Shown piece after piece: positions 19,040 through 26,632 of a DNA stretch of 64,000 nt. Source of the stretch: an uncultured Erysipelotrichaceae bacterium. GTDB lineage: Bacteria; Bacillota_I; Bacilli_A; RF39; UBA660. A program made the translations under genes and the position numbers. The DNA is taken from assembly GCA_902761685.1 (NCBI GenBank), contig CACWLI010000004.1, forward strand, positions 46,331-110,330, given 5' to 3'. A model generated the notes under the pieces. That model ran no database searches, was not told where the DNA came from, and saw only the letters and a list, made by a program, of their open reading frames with translations. Position 1 is the stretch's first letter, and the number at the start of each line of letters is the position of its first letter.

Positions 19040-20786
19040 TTTCTAGTTCCTCCTTTGACAATTGTGAATAAGCTATTTCTTTATAAACTTCACAATTTTT
19101 TAATAACTCTTTATGTTTACCTATTCCAACACACTTACCTTTATCTAAAACTATTATTTTATCTGCATTTTTAATAGTTCCTATTCTTTGAGCAACTATA
19201 ATACATGTAGCAGTTTTAGTATATTCTTTTAATTCTTTTCTAAGTATATAATCTGTTTTATAATCAAGTGCTGAGAAAGAATCATCAAATATATATATTT
19301 CTGGTTCACGAGCAATAGCACGAGCAATAGCTAATCTTTGTTTTTGTCCTCCTGATATATTAGTTCCACCTTGTGAAATATTACTTTCATATTTTTCTTC
19401 CATTTTTTCAACAAATTCAGTTGCTTGAGCAATTTTAACAGCTTCTTTTATTTTCTTTTCAGTAACTTCATATTTATCTTTTTTTCCATAAGATACATTA
19501 TAATTAACACTACCAGAAAACATAACCGCCTTTTGAGGAACATATCCGATTTTGTCATGTAAATACTCTAAATCTAACTTTTTAATATTTACTCCATCTA
19601 TTAATATTTCTCCACTACTAGCATCATAAAATCTTGGTATTAAATTTATAAGTGTACTTTTTCCACTACCAGTTGATCCAATAATAGCAAGTGTTTCACC
19701 TGTATCTACTCTAAATGATATATTATGAAGCATATATTCTTCTGAATCAGGATACTTAAATGATACATTCTTAAATTCAACAGTTCCTATGTTTTGAGAT
19801 TCTTTTAAATTACCATTTTTTATTTTTGTATTAGTATCTAATACTTCATTTATTCTATCTATAGATATAGCTGCTCTTGGATACATAATAAATACAAAAG
19901 TTAACATTAAGAATGACATAATAACTTGTGTTGCATATGATGTAAATATAATCATATTACTAAACAAATCTATTCTAAGTCCGATATTAGCATCATTTAT
20001 TATATAAGCACCAAAGAAATAAATGCAAAGCGCTACTCCGTTCATTATTAAATACATAAATGGTGACATAAGTCCCATTCTTTTTTGAGCAAATACTTGT
20101 GTATTTGTTAATTTATCATTTCCTTTTTCAAATTTATTTTCTTGATATTTTTCTGCATTAAATGCCCTAACCACTCTAATACCTTTTAAGTTTTCACGAG
20201 TAAGTTCATTTATATTATCTATTAATTTTTGAATAAGTTTAAATTTAGGTAAAACAGTTAACATTAATGTAATTACCATAGTAAGTAATAAAACAACTGC
20301 TCCACCTGTAATAATAGTCCATGTAAAATTTTTACCTACTATTTTCATAAGAGCCCATACAGCGGTTACAGGAGCTTTAATCAACATTTGTAAACCCATT
20401 GTTAAGAATCCTTCAACATTTGTAATATCATTTGTTGTTCTTGTAATTAAACTACTTGTATTAAATTTATTAATTTCCTCCATTGAAAATGAAGCAACTT
20501 TATTAAATAGTTTTTCTCTAATAATTTTAGAAAAAGTTGAACCTGTATTTGCAATTATATAACCGACTACAAATGATGATATTAAACTTCCAAATGCACA
20601 AAGTAACATATGTAATCCTTGAAGTGCTATATCACCAGTTGTACCTCCTGTTTGAACAAGAGTTATTATATTGCTCATATAGTCTGGTATTCTAAGTTCT
20701 AACCATACTTGAATAATTATAAATATAAATGAAACAAATATAAAAAACATTTGTTTAGAATTAAAATTTTTAAATAGTTTTATCAT
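19032..20786 (-). CDS. ABC multidrug exporter subunit, smaller half of a heterodimer
   Basis: 584 residues: six spans, then Walker A GSTGSGKST near residue 372, consensus signature ISGGQKQRL near 478, and Walker B IYIFDDSFSALD, where Asp follows the Walker B Asp instead of the catalytic Glu. That is the usual partner arrangement for heterodimeric type-IV exporters: one subunit brings the canonical signature, the other the catalytic Glu (DEATSS in the larger half). Overlaps marR by 17 nt and the other subunit by 8 nt, so the three are co-translated. Confidence 0.92.
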   Translation of the reverse strand: MIKLFKNFNSKQMFFIFVSFIFIIIQVWLELRIPDYMSNIITLVQTGGTTGDIALQGLHMLLCAFGSLISSFVVGYIIANTGSTFSKIIREKLFNKVASFSMEEINKFNTSSLITRTTNDITNVEGFLTMGLQMLIKAPVTAVWALMKIVGKNFTWTIITGGAVVLLLTMVITLMLTVLPKFKLIQKLIDNINELTRENLKGIRVVRAFNAEKYQENKFEKGNDKLTNTQVFAQKRMGLMSPFMYLIMNGVALCIYFFGAYIINDANIGLRIDLFSNMIIFTSYATQVIMSFLMLTFVFIMYPRAAISIDRINEVLDTNTKIKNGNLKESQNIGTVEFKNVSFKYPDSEEYMLHNISFRVDTGETLAIIGSTGSGKSTLINLIPRFYDASSGEILIDGVNIKKLDLEYLHDKIGYVPQKAVMFSGSVNYNVSYGKKDKYEVTEKKIKEAVKIAQATEFVEKMEEKYESNISQGGTNISGGQKQRLAIARAIAREPEIYIFDDSFSALDYKTDYILRKELKEYTKTATCIIVAQRIGTIKNADKIIVLDKGKCVGIGKHKELLKNCEVYKEIAYSQLSKEELENE

Positions 20787-21222
20787 CTTCTTCTCCTTTC
20801 AAATTATTTTTTATTTGATTTGTTACTTTAAAGAAAGTCTCTAAATCATCTTCACTAATATTTTTAGAAATCATATTATCAAAATAAATTTGTTGATCAC
20901 TAAACTTTTTGGCAAGATCAAATCCTTTTTGAGTTAACTTTATATACTTGCTTCTACCATCACTTTTAGAATTAACCCTTTCAATAATATTATTTTTTTG
21001 CATATTATCTAAAATACAAGATATAGTAGATTTTCTATTTTGAATAAACTCTTCTAAATCTTTTTGATTAACATTATTGTCTTTGTTCTGATTCAAATAT
21101 TTAATAATAGCTATTTGAACAGGAGATAATTGTATATCGGTTATCTTTTTTGAATAATTAATTAAAGTTCTTAAAATTAAATTATCTATTTTTTTAATTT
21201 CTATAACAATAGATTTATTCAT
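20770..21222 (-). CDS. MarR-family transcriptional regulator
   Basis: 150 residues with the MarR winged helix: LSPVQIAIIKYLNQNKDNNV, recognition helix NRKSTISCILDNMQKNNIIE, and the wing RVNSKSDGRSKYIKLTQKG with the conserved DGR. First gene of the exporter operon behind a strong promoter with a dyad downstream of the -10 box, so it most likely represses itself and the two ABC subunits until an inducer binds. AAAGGAGG ribosome-binding site. Confidence 0.92.
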   Translation of the reverse strand: MNKSIVIEIKKIDNLILRTLINYSKKITDIQLSPVQIAIIKYLNQNKDNNVNQKDLEEFIQNRKSTISCILDNMQKNNIIERVNSKSDGRSKYIKLTQKGFDLAKKFSDQQIYFDNMISKNISEDDLETFFKVTNQIKNNLKGEEDDKTI

Positions 21223-21234
21223 ATACCCTCCTTT

Positions 21235-21284
21235 AGTTAGGTTACTAACTTAATTAATTATACTCTATTTGTATATTATGTCAA
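21235..21284 (-). promoter_or_regulatory. Promoter and dyad operator of the marR-ABC-ABC operon
   Basis: Leftward TTGACA (21284-21279), 16-nt spacer, TATAAT (21262-21257). Downstream, AGTTAG GTTA CTAACT (21235-21250) is a perfect 6-4-6 inverted repeat between the -10 box and the ribosome-binding site, the expected place for MarR autorepression. Confidence 0.75.
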
Positions 21285-21343
21285 TTAGTTTTAATTATTT
21301 TAATAAATATGTTAAAATAACTATATAAAGTGAGGTATCAAAT

Positions 21344-21982
21344 ATGGCAGAAAACTTAAATCTTGGAAATGAAATTATAGGTGGATTTAATGCATTAGGT
21401 GATGCTTTTAAAGAAGCTGGTAAAAAAAGAATTGCCGAGCTTGTAGAAAAACAAGGATATGTAGCCTATAAAAATGAAGAAGCCGTAAAAGCATTTAAAA
21501 ATAATCCAGAATATAAAAATTGGACATGTAATTTTATAGATGGTGAATATAGATTTTATCCACCAAAAAAAGAAGAAACTAAAAGTATAGACATTATTAA
21601 TAAATATAAAGAAATAAAACAAGATAAAACTCATGCAACATGTATTTCAATTAAAATGATAGATGATAAAACTGATGAATGTGAATATGAACTAATTGTA
21701 GTAGATAAAAAGACTCACGAAAAAAAAGTTATAGAAAAACAAAGAACTCATTTATATGGTGAGTTTGGTACAAAAATATTACCAAGTTTATATTATCATT
21801 TATGTAATGGATTACCAGTTATTGACTATGAAAAAGAAAGAATAATTAATTTTACTTCTGTTGATGGAAATGATGTAATTATGATTGGCAACTTAAATCA
21901 ACAAGAATTAGAATTTATTAAAAATATGAAATCTTTTGTTGATAATCAATTACATTTAAATACTGACAATATGCACTTATAA
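21344..21982 (+). CDS. Unknown soluble protein
   Basis: 212 residues, no signal peptide or membrane span; family not recognised. The N-terminus is an Ala/Gly-rich helix (LGNEIIGGFNALGDAFKEAGKKR), followed by mixed alpha/beta sequence with many Lys and Glu and a segment CEYELIVVDKKTHEKKVIEK. The gene is read divergently from marR and has its own strong terminator at 21981-22010, so it is probably monocistronic and not part of the peptide-exporter unit downstream, although it is co-oriented with it. An immunity or accessory role for that cassette is possible but has no sequence support. Confidence 0.75.
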   Translation: MAENLNLGNEIIGGFNALGDAFKEAGKKRIAELVEKQGYVAYKNEEAVKAFKNNPEYKNWTCNFIDGEYRFYPPKKEETKSIDIINKYKEIKQDKTHATCISIKMIDDKTDECEYELIVVDKKTHEKKVIEKQRTHLYGEFGTKILPSLYYHLCNGLPVIDYEKERIINFTSVDGNDVIMIGNLNQQELEFIKNMKSFVDNQLHLNTDNMHL

Positions 21983-22010
21983 AAAATTAATGAGAAATCA
22001 TTAATTTTTT
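21981..22010 (+). terminator. Intrinsic terminator
   Basis: AAAAAATTAATGA, GAAA loop, TCATTAATTTTTT: a 13-bp stem with tetraloop ending in a T-run, right after the stop at 21982. Confidence 0.92.
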
Positions 22011-22098
22011 TTAATCAGTAATTTTAAATAATAAATTTTTTTAAAAAAAAGAAGTGTTTTACTCATTCTATGACTAATAATTATTATAGGAGGGTAAA

Positions 22099-24144
22099 AT
22101 GAATAAAAAATTAATTGTTAGACAAAATGGCAGTAGAGATTGTGGCCCTGCTTGTTTACTTTCTATTATGAGATATTATGGAGTATTTGTTTCTCATGAA
22201 GAAGTTTCATATATTTTAAAAACAACTTATGATGGTACAAATGCATTCAATATTATAAATGGTTCTAGAACATTTGGATTTGATGGATATGGTATTCATT
22301 ATACATGTGAAGAAATATTAAATAACAAAGTAAACTTTCCTATTATATGCCATGTACTAAAACATAATATGTATCATTTTATAGTTGTTTATTCTGTAAA
22401 AAATAATTATTTAGAAATAATGGATCCCTCATCAAATATAACTAAAATAAATAAAGATGATTTCAAAAAAATATATCTTAATACTTCCATAGTAGTTTTT
22501 AAAAGTAAAGAATTTACAAGTTCATCTAATTACAAAAAAATAAATAGTTTTATATTTGAATATATTAAACAGAATATAAAAGAATCTATAAAAGTTACAT
22601 TGTTATCTATAATAGTAATAATATTTAATTTGTTAACTAATTATTATATTTTTATTAATATTAATAATAAATTATCTTATAATCATTTAGTTTATTTAAC
22701 TATAGTATTTTTTACAATTTATATTACCAAAAATATTATTGAATATATAAGAAAGAAATATCTAATTATTATAGAAAATAATATTTATTCTAAATTAAAT
22801 AAAGATATTTTAGTTAAACTATTTTACCTTCCCTACCAATTCTTTAAAAATAAACCACCCTCAGAAATAATATCAAGATTAAATGATTTAAAATCATTTA
22901 AAGAAATTTTTAGTAAGTTAATATTGTCGATAACTATAGATGTTATTTTTATAATTGTTAGTTCTATTATATTGATTAGAATAAATTATAAAGTATATTT
23001 TTTAACAATTATTGAATTGTTTATTTATTATTTAATTACTTTATTATTTAAAAGTAATTATTATAAAAAAACTGAAAATATATTAATCAGTTACTCTTCT
23101 TATACTAAAAGTTTAAACGAAAGTATTAATAGTTATGAATCAATAAGTAATTTAAATTTAATTAAAAATATAATTAAAGATTTAGAAATCAAATTTAATA
23201 GTTATATTTATAATTTAAAACAACATGAAAATATTTTAAATATTCAAAGTTATATTAAAAATAATATTTGCGATTTATTCTATTTGTTTTCTATATTTAT
23301 TTGTATAAAAGAAGTTAATAATGATTTTATGACTATTGGAGAACTTATATTATTTAATTCAATATTATTCTATTTTACTAATCCATTAAAAAATATTATT
23401 GATTTATCTTATAACATAATATATTTAAAAAATATATATTATAGAATTAATGATTTATTCATGATTAAAAATAACTATATTGATAATAAAAATAAAACAA
23501 TAACTGGTGACATCAAAATAGCAAACCTATCTTATTCGTTAAATGGAATAGATAATTTATTTGAAAATGTTAACATTATTATTCCATATAAATCTAAATT
23601 CTTATTATATGGAAAATCTGGAAATGGTAAAAGCACAATCATAAAAATATTACTAAAGTATTTAAAAGAATATAAGGGAGATATTTATATAGATAATGTT
23701 AATATTAAAGATATTAATGAAAACTCAATACTTAGTAATTTTACTTATGTATCTCAAAATAGTTATTTAATAAATGATAGTTTAAAAAATAATATTACCT
23801 TTTATAGAAATATAAGTGATGAAGAATATGAAAATGTTATTAATATATGCAATTTAAATTACCTGAGAAGTAGAAAACAATTAAGAGATAATTTTATAAT
23901 CGAAGACAATGGTTTTAATATATCGGGAGGTGAAAAACAAAAAATAATGCTTGCTAGAAGTTTACTTAAAAAATGTAATTATTTAATATTTGATGAATCA
24001 TTAAGTGAAATAGATTTTAAAGAAGAAATAGATATAATCAAAAAAATATTTGATTATTTTAATGAAAAAACTATTATTTATATTTCACATAAAGAAGAAA
24101 TTATAAATTATTTTAATATGAAATATAAATTAGAAAGGAGATAA
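22099..24144 (+). CDS. Peptidase-containing ABC exporter (C39, double-glycine leader processing)
   Basis: 681 residues, the fused architecture that cleaves GG leaders and exports the mature peptide. Residues 1-125 are a C39 peptidase: Gln9, Cys15 in RDCGPACL, His93 in YHFIVVY and Asp109 in IMDP give the full catalytic set. Residues about 150-440 hold the membrane spans, and the C-terminal ATPase has Walker A GKSGNGKST near residue 505, signature ISGGEKQKIMLARSL near 610 and Walker B LIFDESL. AGGAGG ribosome-binding site. It is followed after 3 nt by two short GG-leader peptide genes, its evident substrates. No HlyD-like accessory protein or immunity gene is next to it. Codon use looks even more A/T-rich (Ile/Asn/Lys) than its neighbours, possibly reflecting transfer. 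Confidence 0.93.
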   Translation: MNKKLIVRQNGSRDCGPACLLSIMRYYGVFVSHEEVSYILKTTYDGTNAFNIINGSRTFGFDGYGIHYTCEEILNNKVNFPIICHVLKHNMYHFIVVYSVKNNYLEIMDPSSNITKINKDDFKKIYLNTSIVVFKSKEFTSSSNYKKINSFIFEYIKQNIKESIKVTLLSIIVIIFNLLTNYYIFININNKLSYNHLVYLTIVFFTIYITKNIIEYIRKKYLIIIENNIYSKLNKDILVKLFYLPYQFFKNKPPSEIISRLNDLKSFKEIFSKLILSITIDVIFIIVSSIILIRINYKVYFLTIIELFIYYLITLLFKSNYYKKTENILISYSSYTKSLNESINSYESISNLNLIKNIIKDLEIKFNSYIYNLKQHENILNIQSYIKNNICDLFYLFSIFICIKEVNNDFMTIGELILFNSILFYFTNPLKNIIDLSYNIIYLKNIYYRINDLFMIKNNYIDNKNKTITGDIKIANLSYSLNGIDNLFENVNIIIPYKSKFLLYGKSGNGKSTIIKILLKYLKEYKGDIYIDNVNIKDINENSILSNFTYVSQNSYLINDSLKNNITFYRNISDEEYENVINICNLNYLRSRKQLRDNFIIEDNGFNISGGEKQKIMLARSLLKKCNYLIFDESLSEIDFKEEIDIIKKIFDYFNEKTIIYISHKEEIINYFNMKYKLERR

Positions 24145-24147
24145 AGT

Positions 24148-24282
24148 ATGCTTGATAACTATGAACTTACACAAATAAAAGGTGGAAGTGATAAACTAAT
24201 AATAGGTATAATTGTTGTTGCTGTTATATTTATAATTGGAGTATTAGATGGTTATTCAAGGCCACTTTCTTGTAATCCATGA
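24148..24282 (+). CDS. Double-glycine leader peptide 1 (bacteriocin-like, 44 residues)
   Basis: Starts 3 nt after the exporter stop, with an AAGGAG site about 10 nt upstream. The leader MLDNYELTQIKGG fits the class II consensus LxxxELxxIxGG exactly (L2, E6-L7, I10, G12-G13). The predicted mature peptide is 31 residues: SDKLIIG, a strongly hydrophobic segment (residues 20-33) and the tail DGYSRPLSCNP. It contains one GxxxG (G31-VLD-G35) and a single cysteine (C42). The TGA stop overlaps the next start (ATGA). Likely a secreted antimicrobial or signalling peptide; I do not recognise a named homologue. Confidence 0.85.
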   Translation: MLDNYELTQIKGGSDKLIIGIIVVAVIFIIGVLDGYSRPLSCNP

Positions 24283-24434
24283 CAAATAAAGAATTAATAG
24301 CAATACATGGTGGAGCTGACAATCTAACATCAACCATTATAAATGCATTTGTTAGATTAATTGATGAAACATTAGAACTTGGAAGAACTCTTGGTACCTC
24401 AATAAGGCGTTATACTGATGGTGAATTATGCTAA
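24279..24434 (+). CDS. Double-glycine leader peptide 2 (bacteriocin-like, 51 residues)
   Basis: ATG overlaps the stop of peptide 1 by 4 nt and has no ribosome-binding site of its own, so the two are translationally coupled, probably made in equal amounts. The leader MTNKELIAIHGG again fits ELxxIxGG. The 39-residue mature part (ADNLTSTIINAFVRLIDETL ...) reads as an amphipathic helix with GxxxG (G35-RTL-G39), a basic patch (SIRRY) and a single cysteine as the last residue (C51). A shared terminator follows immediately. With peptide 1 this resembles a class IIb two-peptide bacteriocin; activity is inference. Confidence 0.85.
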   Translation: MTNKELIAIHGGADNLTSTIINAFVRLIDETLELGRTLGTSIRRYTDGELC

Positions 24435-24465
24435 AAAAAGATCTCGTTATATGCGAGATCTTTTT
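24435..24465. terminator. Bidirectional terminator after the peptide genes
   Basis: AAAAAGATCTCG, 7-nt loop, CGAGATCTTTTT: a 12-bp stem with T-runs on both strands, shared with the convergent gene ending at 24464. Confidence 0.92.
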
Positions 24466-24676
24466 AATTTAAACCTTCTATAATTTTTAAATATCCATTT
24501 GTTTCTTTAATTGTAATATTTTTTTCTAATGCTTCACCAATTATTTCTACTTTTAGTTTATAATTATCTACTTGATACCATCCATATGGAAATAAATCTT
24601 CATCCTTTAATTCTGGATGCTCTTTTTTGTAACTTAATTCAGCTAGTACATATAAATTATAATCTTCTTCATTCAT
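24464..24676 (-). CDS. Unknown 70-residue protein
   Basis: Small soluble acidic protein (MNEEDYNLYVLAELSYKKEH ... LFPYGWYQVDNYKLKVEIIG); family not recognised. No membrane span, so it is not an obvious bacteriocin immunity protein although it lies next to the peptide cassette. Its ATG overlaps the stop of the metalloprotease-like gene upstream by 4 nt, so it belongs to that transcript and not to the plus-strand cassette. Confidence 0.75.
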   Translation of the reverse strand: MNEEDYNLYVLAELSYKKEHPELKDEDLFPYGWYQVDNYKLKVEIIGEALEKNITIKETNGYLKIIEGLN

Positions 24677-25977
24677 TTACTTATACCTCCATTTATTTCT
24701 AAATTACATTCTTTAGATTCTAACATTTCTTTTTTATAAAAATTATCTAAATAATCTACTAATTCATCTCCAACTATATATCTTAATATTCTTAATGCTT
24801 CAACTTTATTTTTAGATTTATAAATAGTAATATATTCTGCAATCATTTCATCAAAAGCAAATCTTTTATCTCTAGAATAATATCTTACTCCATGTCCACC
24901 ACATCTTTTAATTGGAACTGATTTTGAATCGCTTAAACTTCCTTCAAATAATTTACCTCCATATAATGCATCAATTATATCACTAATAGCTCCTATTTCA
25001 GGTTGTTCATTTTTTGTTATAGAATAATATAGCATTTCTCTTTCTATACTTCTTTTTTGATTTATAAATTCTTGAAAAGTAAAATTATTATCAAGTATTC
25101 TTTCTATTGAATGTTTAAAATATCCTTTACTTAAATAAAATTTCATCAGTTGATCTTTAGTCATTCTTAAATAGCTTCTTATTCTATTGATTTCATCTTC
25201 GCTTTCTTCAAATCTCATTAATTCTGATATATATTTTTCTTTTACTGATTTCATTCTTTTATGATATATTTTAGAGAATTCTTGTACTTTATCTAAAGTT
25301 GAACTATCACTAACTACTCTATCAACTATTTCAAAAAAATCATCATCTACTCTTTTATTTGTAAGTAAATCATGAAATAAATGCCCCATTTCATGATTTA
25401 TTACTGAATCTATGTTTTCTCTTATATTTATGCTTCTATAGTTTGCAGTATATTTAGATTTACCTTCAATAGAATAATTTATAGAAAAATCAGGATATTT
25501 ATTCTTTATATTAATAAGGTGTCTTAGTTCATATAATACAACTTCTCTATCTGTTTTTAACATTCTTTTATATGTATCTAATAGTGTTTTAATAAGTGTC
25601 AAATCACTCCTACTATCATAAATCATTAGCCTTCTAAAAGTAGAAAATAACTCTTCTTCTTCACTATCAAGTTCTACTATCTCATCTTCTTTGTTACTAT
25701 TTAAATATCCAAATACTAAATCACTAGTATCATATTTGTCTACCATAGAGAATCTTTGATATACTCCAAATAAATTTATATGCATAACAATATCATAATC
25801 TTTAAGTAATCTTTCATCAATTATTTTACCTAATGTTACATCGGCATTAATAGATAAAAGTGAGTATAATAAATGAGCATTATCTTGTAGTAAATCATTT
25901 TTTGTTAAACTTGGTAAATGATCTAATGTGTTACTAATAGCATGTTTAATATAAATTAATGCTTTTTTATTATACAT
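24673..25977 (-). CDS. HExxH metalloprotease-like protein, paralogue A
   Basis: 434 residues, no signal peptide, so cytoplasmic. The zincin motif NHEMGHLFH is near residue 194, and FDEMIAEY near residue 374 probably supplies a Glu as third zinc ligand. Other blocks shared with the paralogue at 26633-28264 are SDIIDALYGGKLF, KRCGGHGVRYYS and the C-terminal EALRILRYIVGDELVDYLDN. The first 150 residues have no recognised domain. I do not know a characterised family with this combination. AAGGAG ribosome-binding site; 10 nt downstream of rpe and coupled to the 70-residue gene that follows. Confidence 0.82.
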   Translation of the reverse strand: MYNKKALIYIKHAISNTLDHLPSLTKNDLLQDNAHLLYSLLSINADVTLGKIIDERLLKDYDIVMHINLFGVYQRFSMVDKYDTSDLVFGYLNSNKEDEIVELDSEEEELFSTFRRLMIYDSRSDLTLIKTLLDTYKRMLKTDREVVLYELRHLINIKNKYPDFSINYSIEGKSKYTANYRSINIRENIDSVINHEMGHLFHDLLTNKRVDDDFFEIVDRVVSDSSTLDKVQEFSKIYHKRMKSVKEKYISELMRFEESEDEINRIRSYLRMTKDQLMKFYLSKGYFKHSIERILDNNFTFQEFINQKRSIEREMLYYSITKNEQPEIGAISDIIDALYGGKLFEGSLSDSKSVPIKRCGGHGVRYYSRDKRFAFDEMIAEYITIYKSKNKVEALRILRYIVGDELVDYLDNFYKKEMLESKECNLEINGGISK

Positions 25978-25987
25978 TTTTATCTCC

Positions 25988-26623
25988 TTATAAACTTTTT
26001 AATATTTCTATATTATCTCTAATACTATTATGTATATATGATGCGGATACTAATGTATCTACTCCTGCTTCTTTGCATAAAAGACCTGTTTCATTATTAA
26101 TACCACCATCAACAGATATTATAGTATTTACTCCTTGTCTAATTATTTCTTCTTTAATATTTTTAATTTTATCTGGTGTTGTTTCTATAAATGATTGACC
26201 ACTTTTACCAGGATGTACACTCATTACTAATACTTCATCTATATCCTTTAAGAACGGATAAACAACACTTTCATCAGTTTCAGGATTAATTGCAATTCCT
26301 ACTTTTAATCCATAATTTTTAACTAATTCTATCATGCTTTTAACATCTTTAACTGCTTCATAATGAAAAGCTAAATAACTTGTATTTAACATTGCATAAT
26401 CTTCTATATATTTTTCTGGTTTATCAACCATTAAATGAACATCAAGCGGTAATTGAGAATAACCAATGATTTTTTTAACTTCACCATATGTCCATGTTTT
26501 ATTATCTACAAATTTACCATCCATTATATCTAAATGTATATAATCTGCTTTTGTATTATCTAATTTTTTTACTATATCACTTGCTTTTATTGAGCTTGAT
26601 AAAATTGATACACTAACTTTCAT
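25988..26623 (-). CDS. rpe: Ribulose-phosphate 3-epimerase
   Basis: Interconverts ribulose-5-phosphate and xylulose-5-phosphate in the pentose phosphate pathway. 211-residue TIM barrel with YIHLDIMDGKFV (metal-binding His/Asp), HLMVDKPEKYI, VMSVHPGKSGQSF and SVDGGIN, all in their usual order. AAGGAGG ribosome-binding site. In many Firmicutes rpe follows rsgA directly; here the larger metalloprotease paralogue lies between them. Confidence 0.96.
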   Translation of the reverse strand: MKVSVSILSSSIKASDIVKKLDNTKADYIHLDIMDGKFVDNKTWTYGEVKKIIGYSQLPLDVHLMVDKPEKYIEDYAMLNTSYLAFHYEAVKDVKSMIELVKNYGLKVGIAINPETDESVVYPFLKDIDEVLVMSVHPGKSGQSFIETTPDKIKNIKEEIIRQGVNTIISVDGGINNETGLLCKEAGVDTLVSASYIHNSIRDNIEILKSL

Positions 26624-26632
26624 ATTTCCTCC

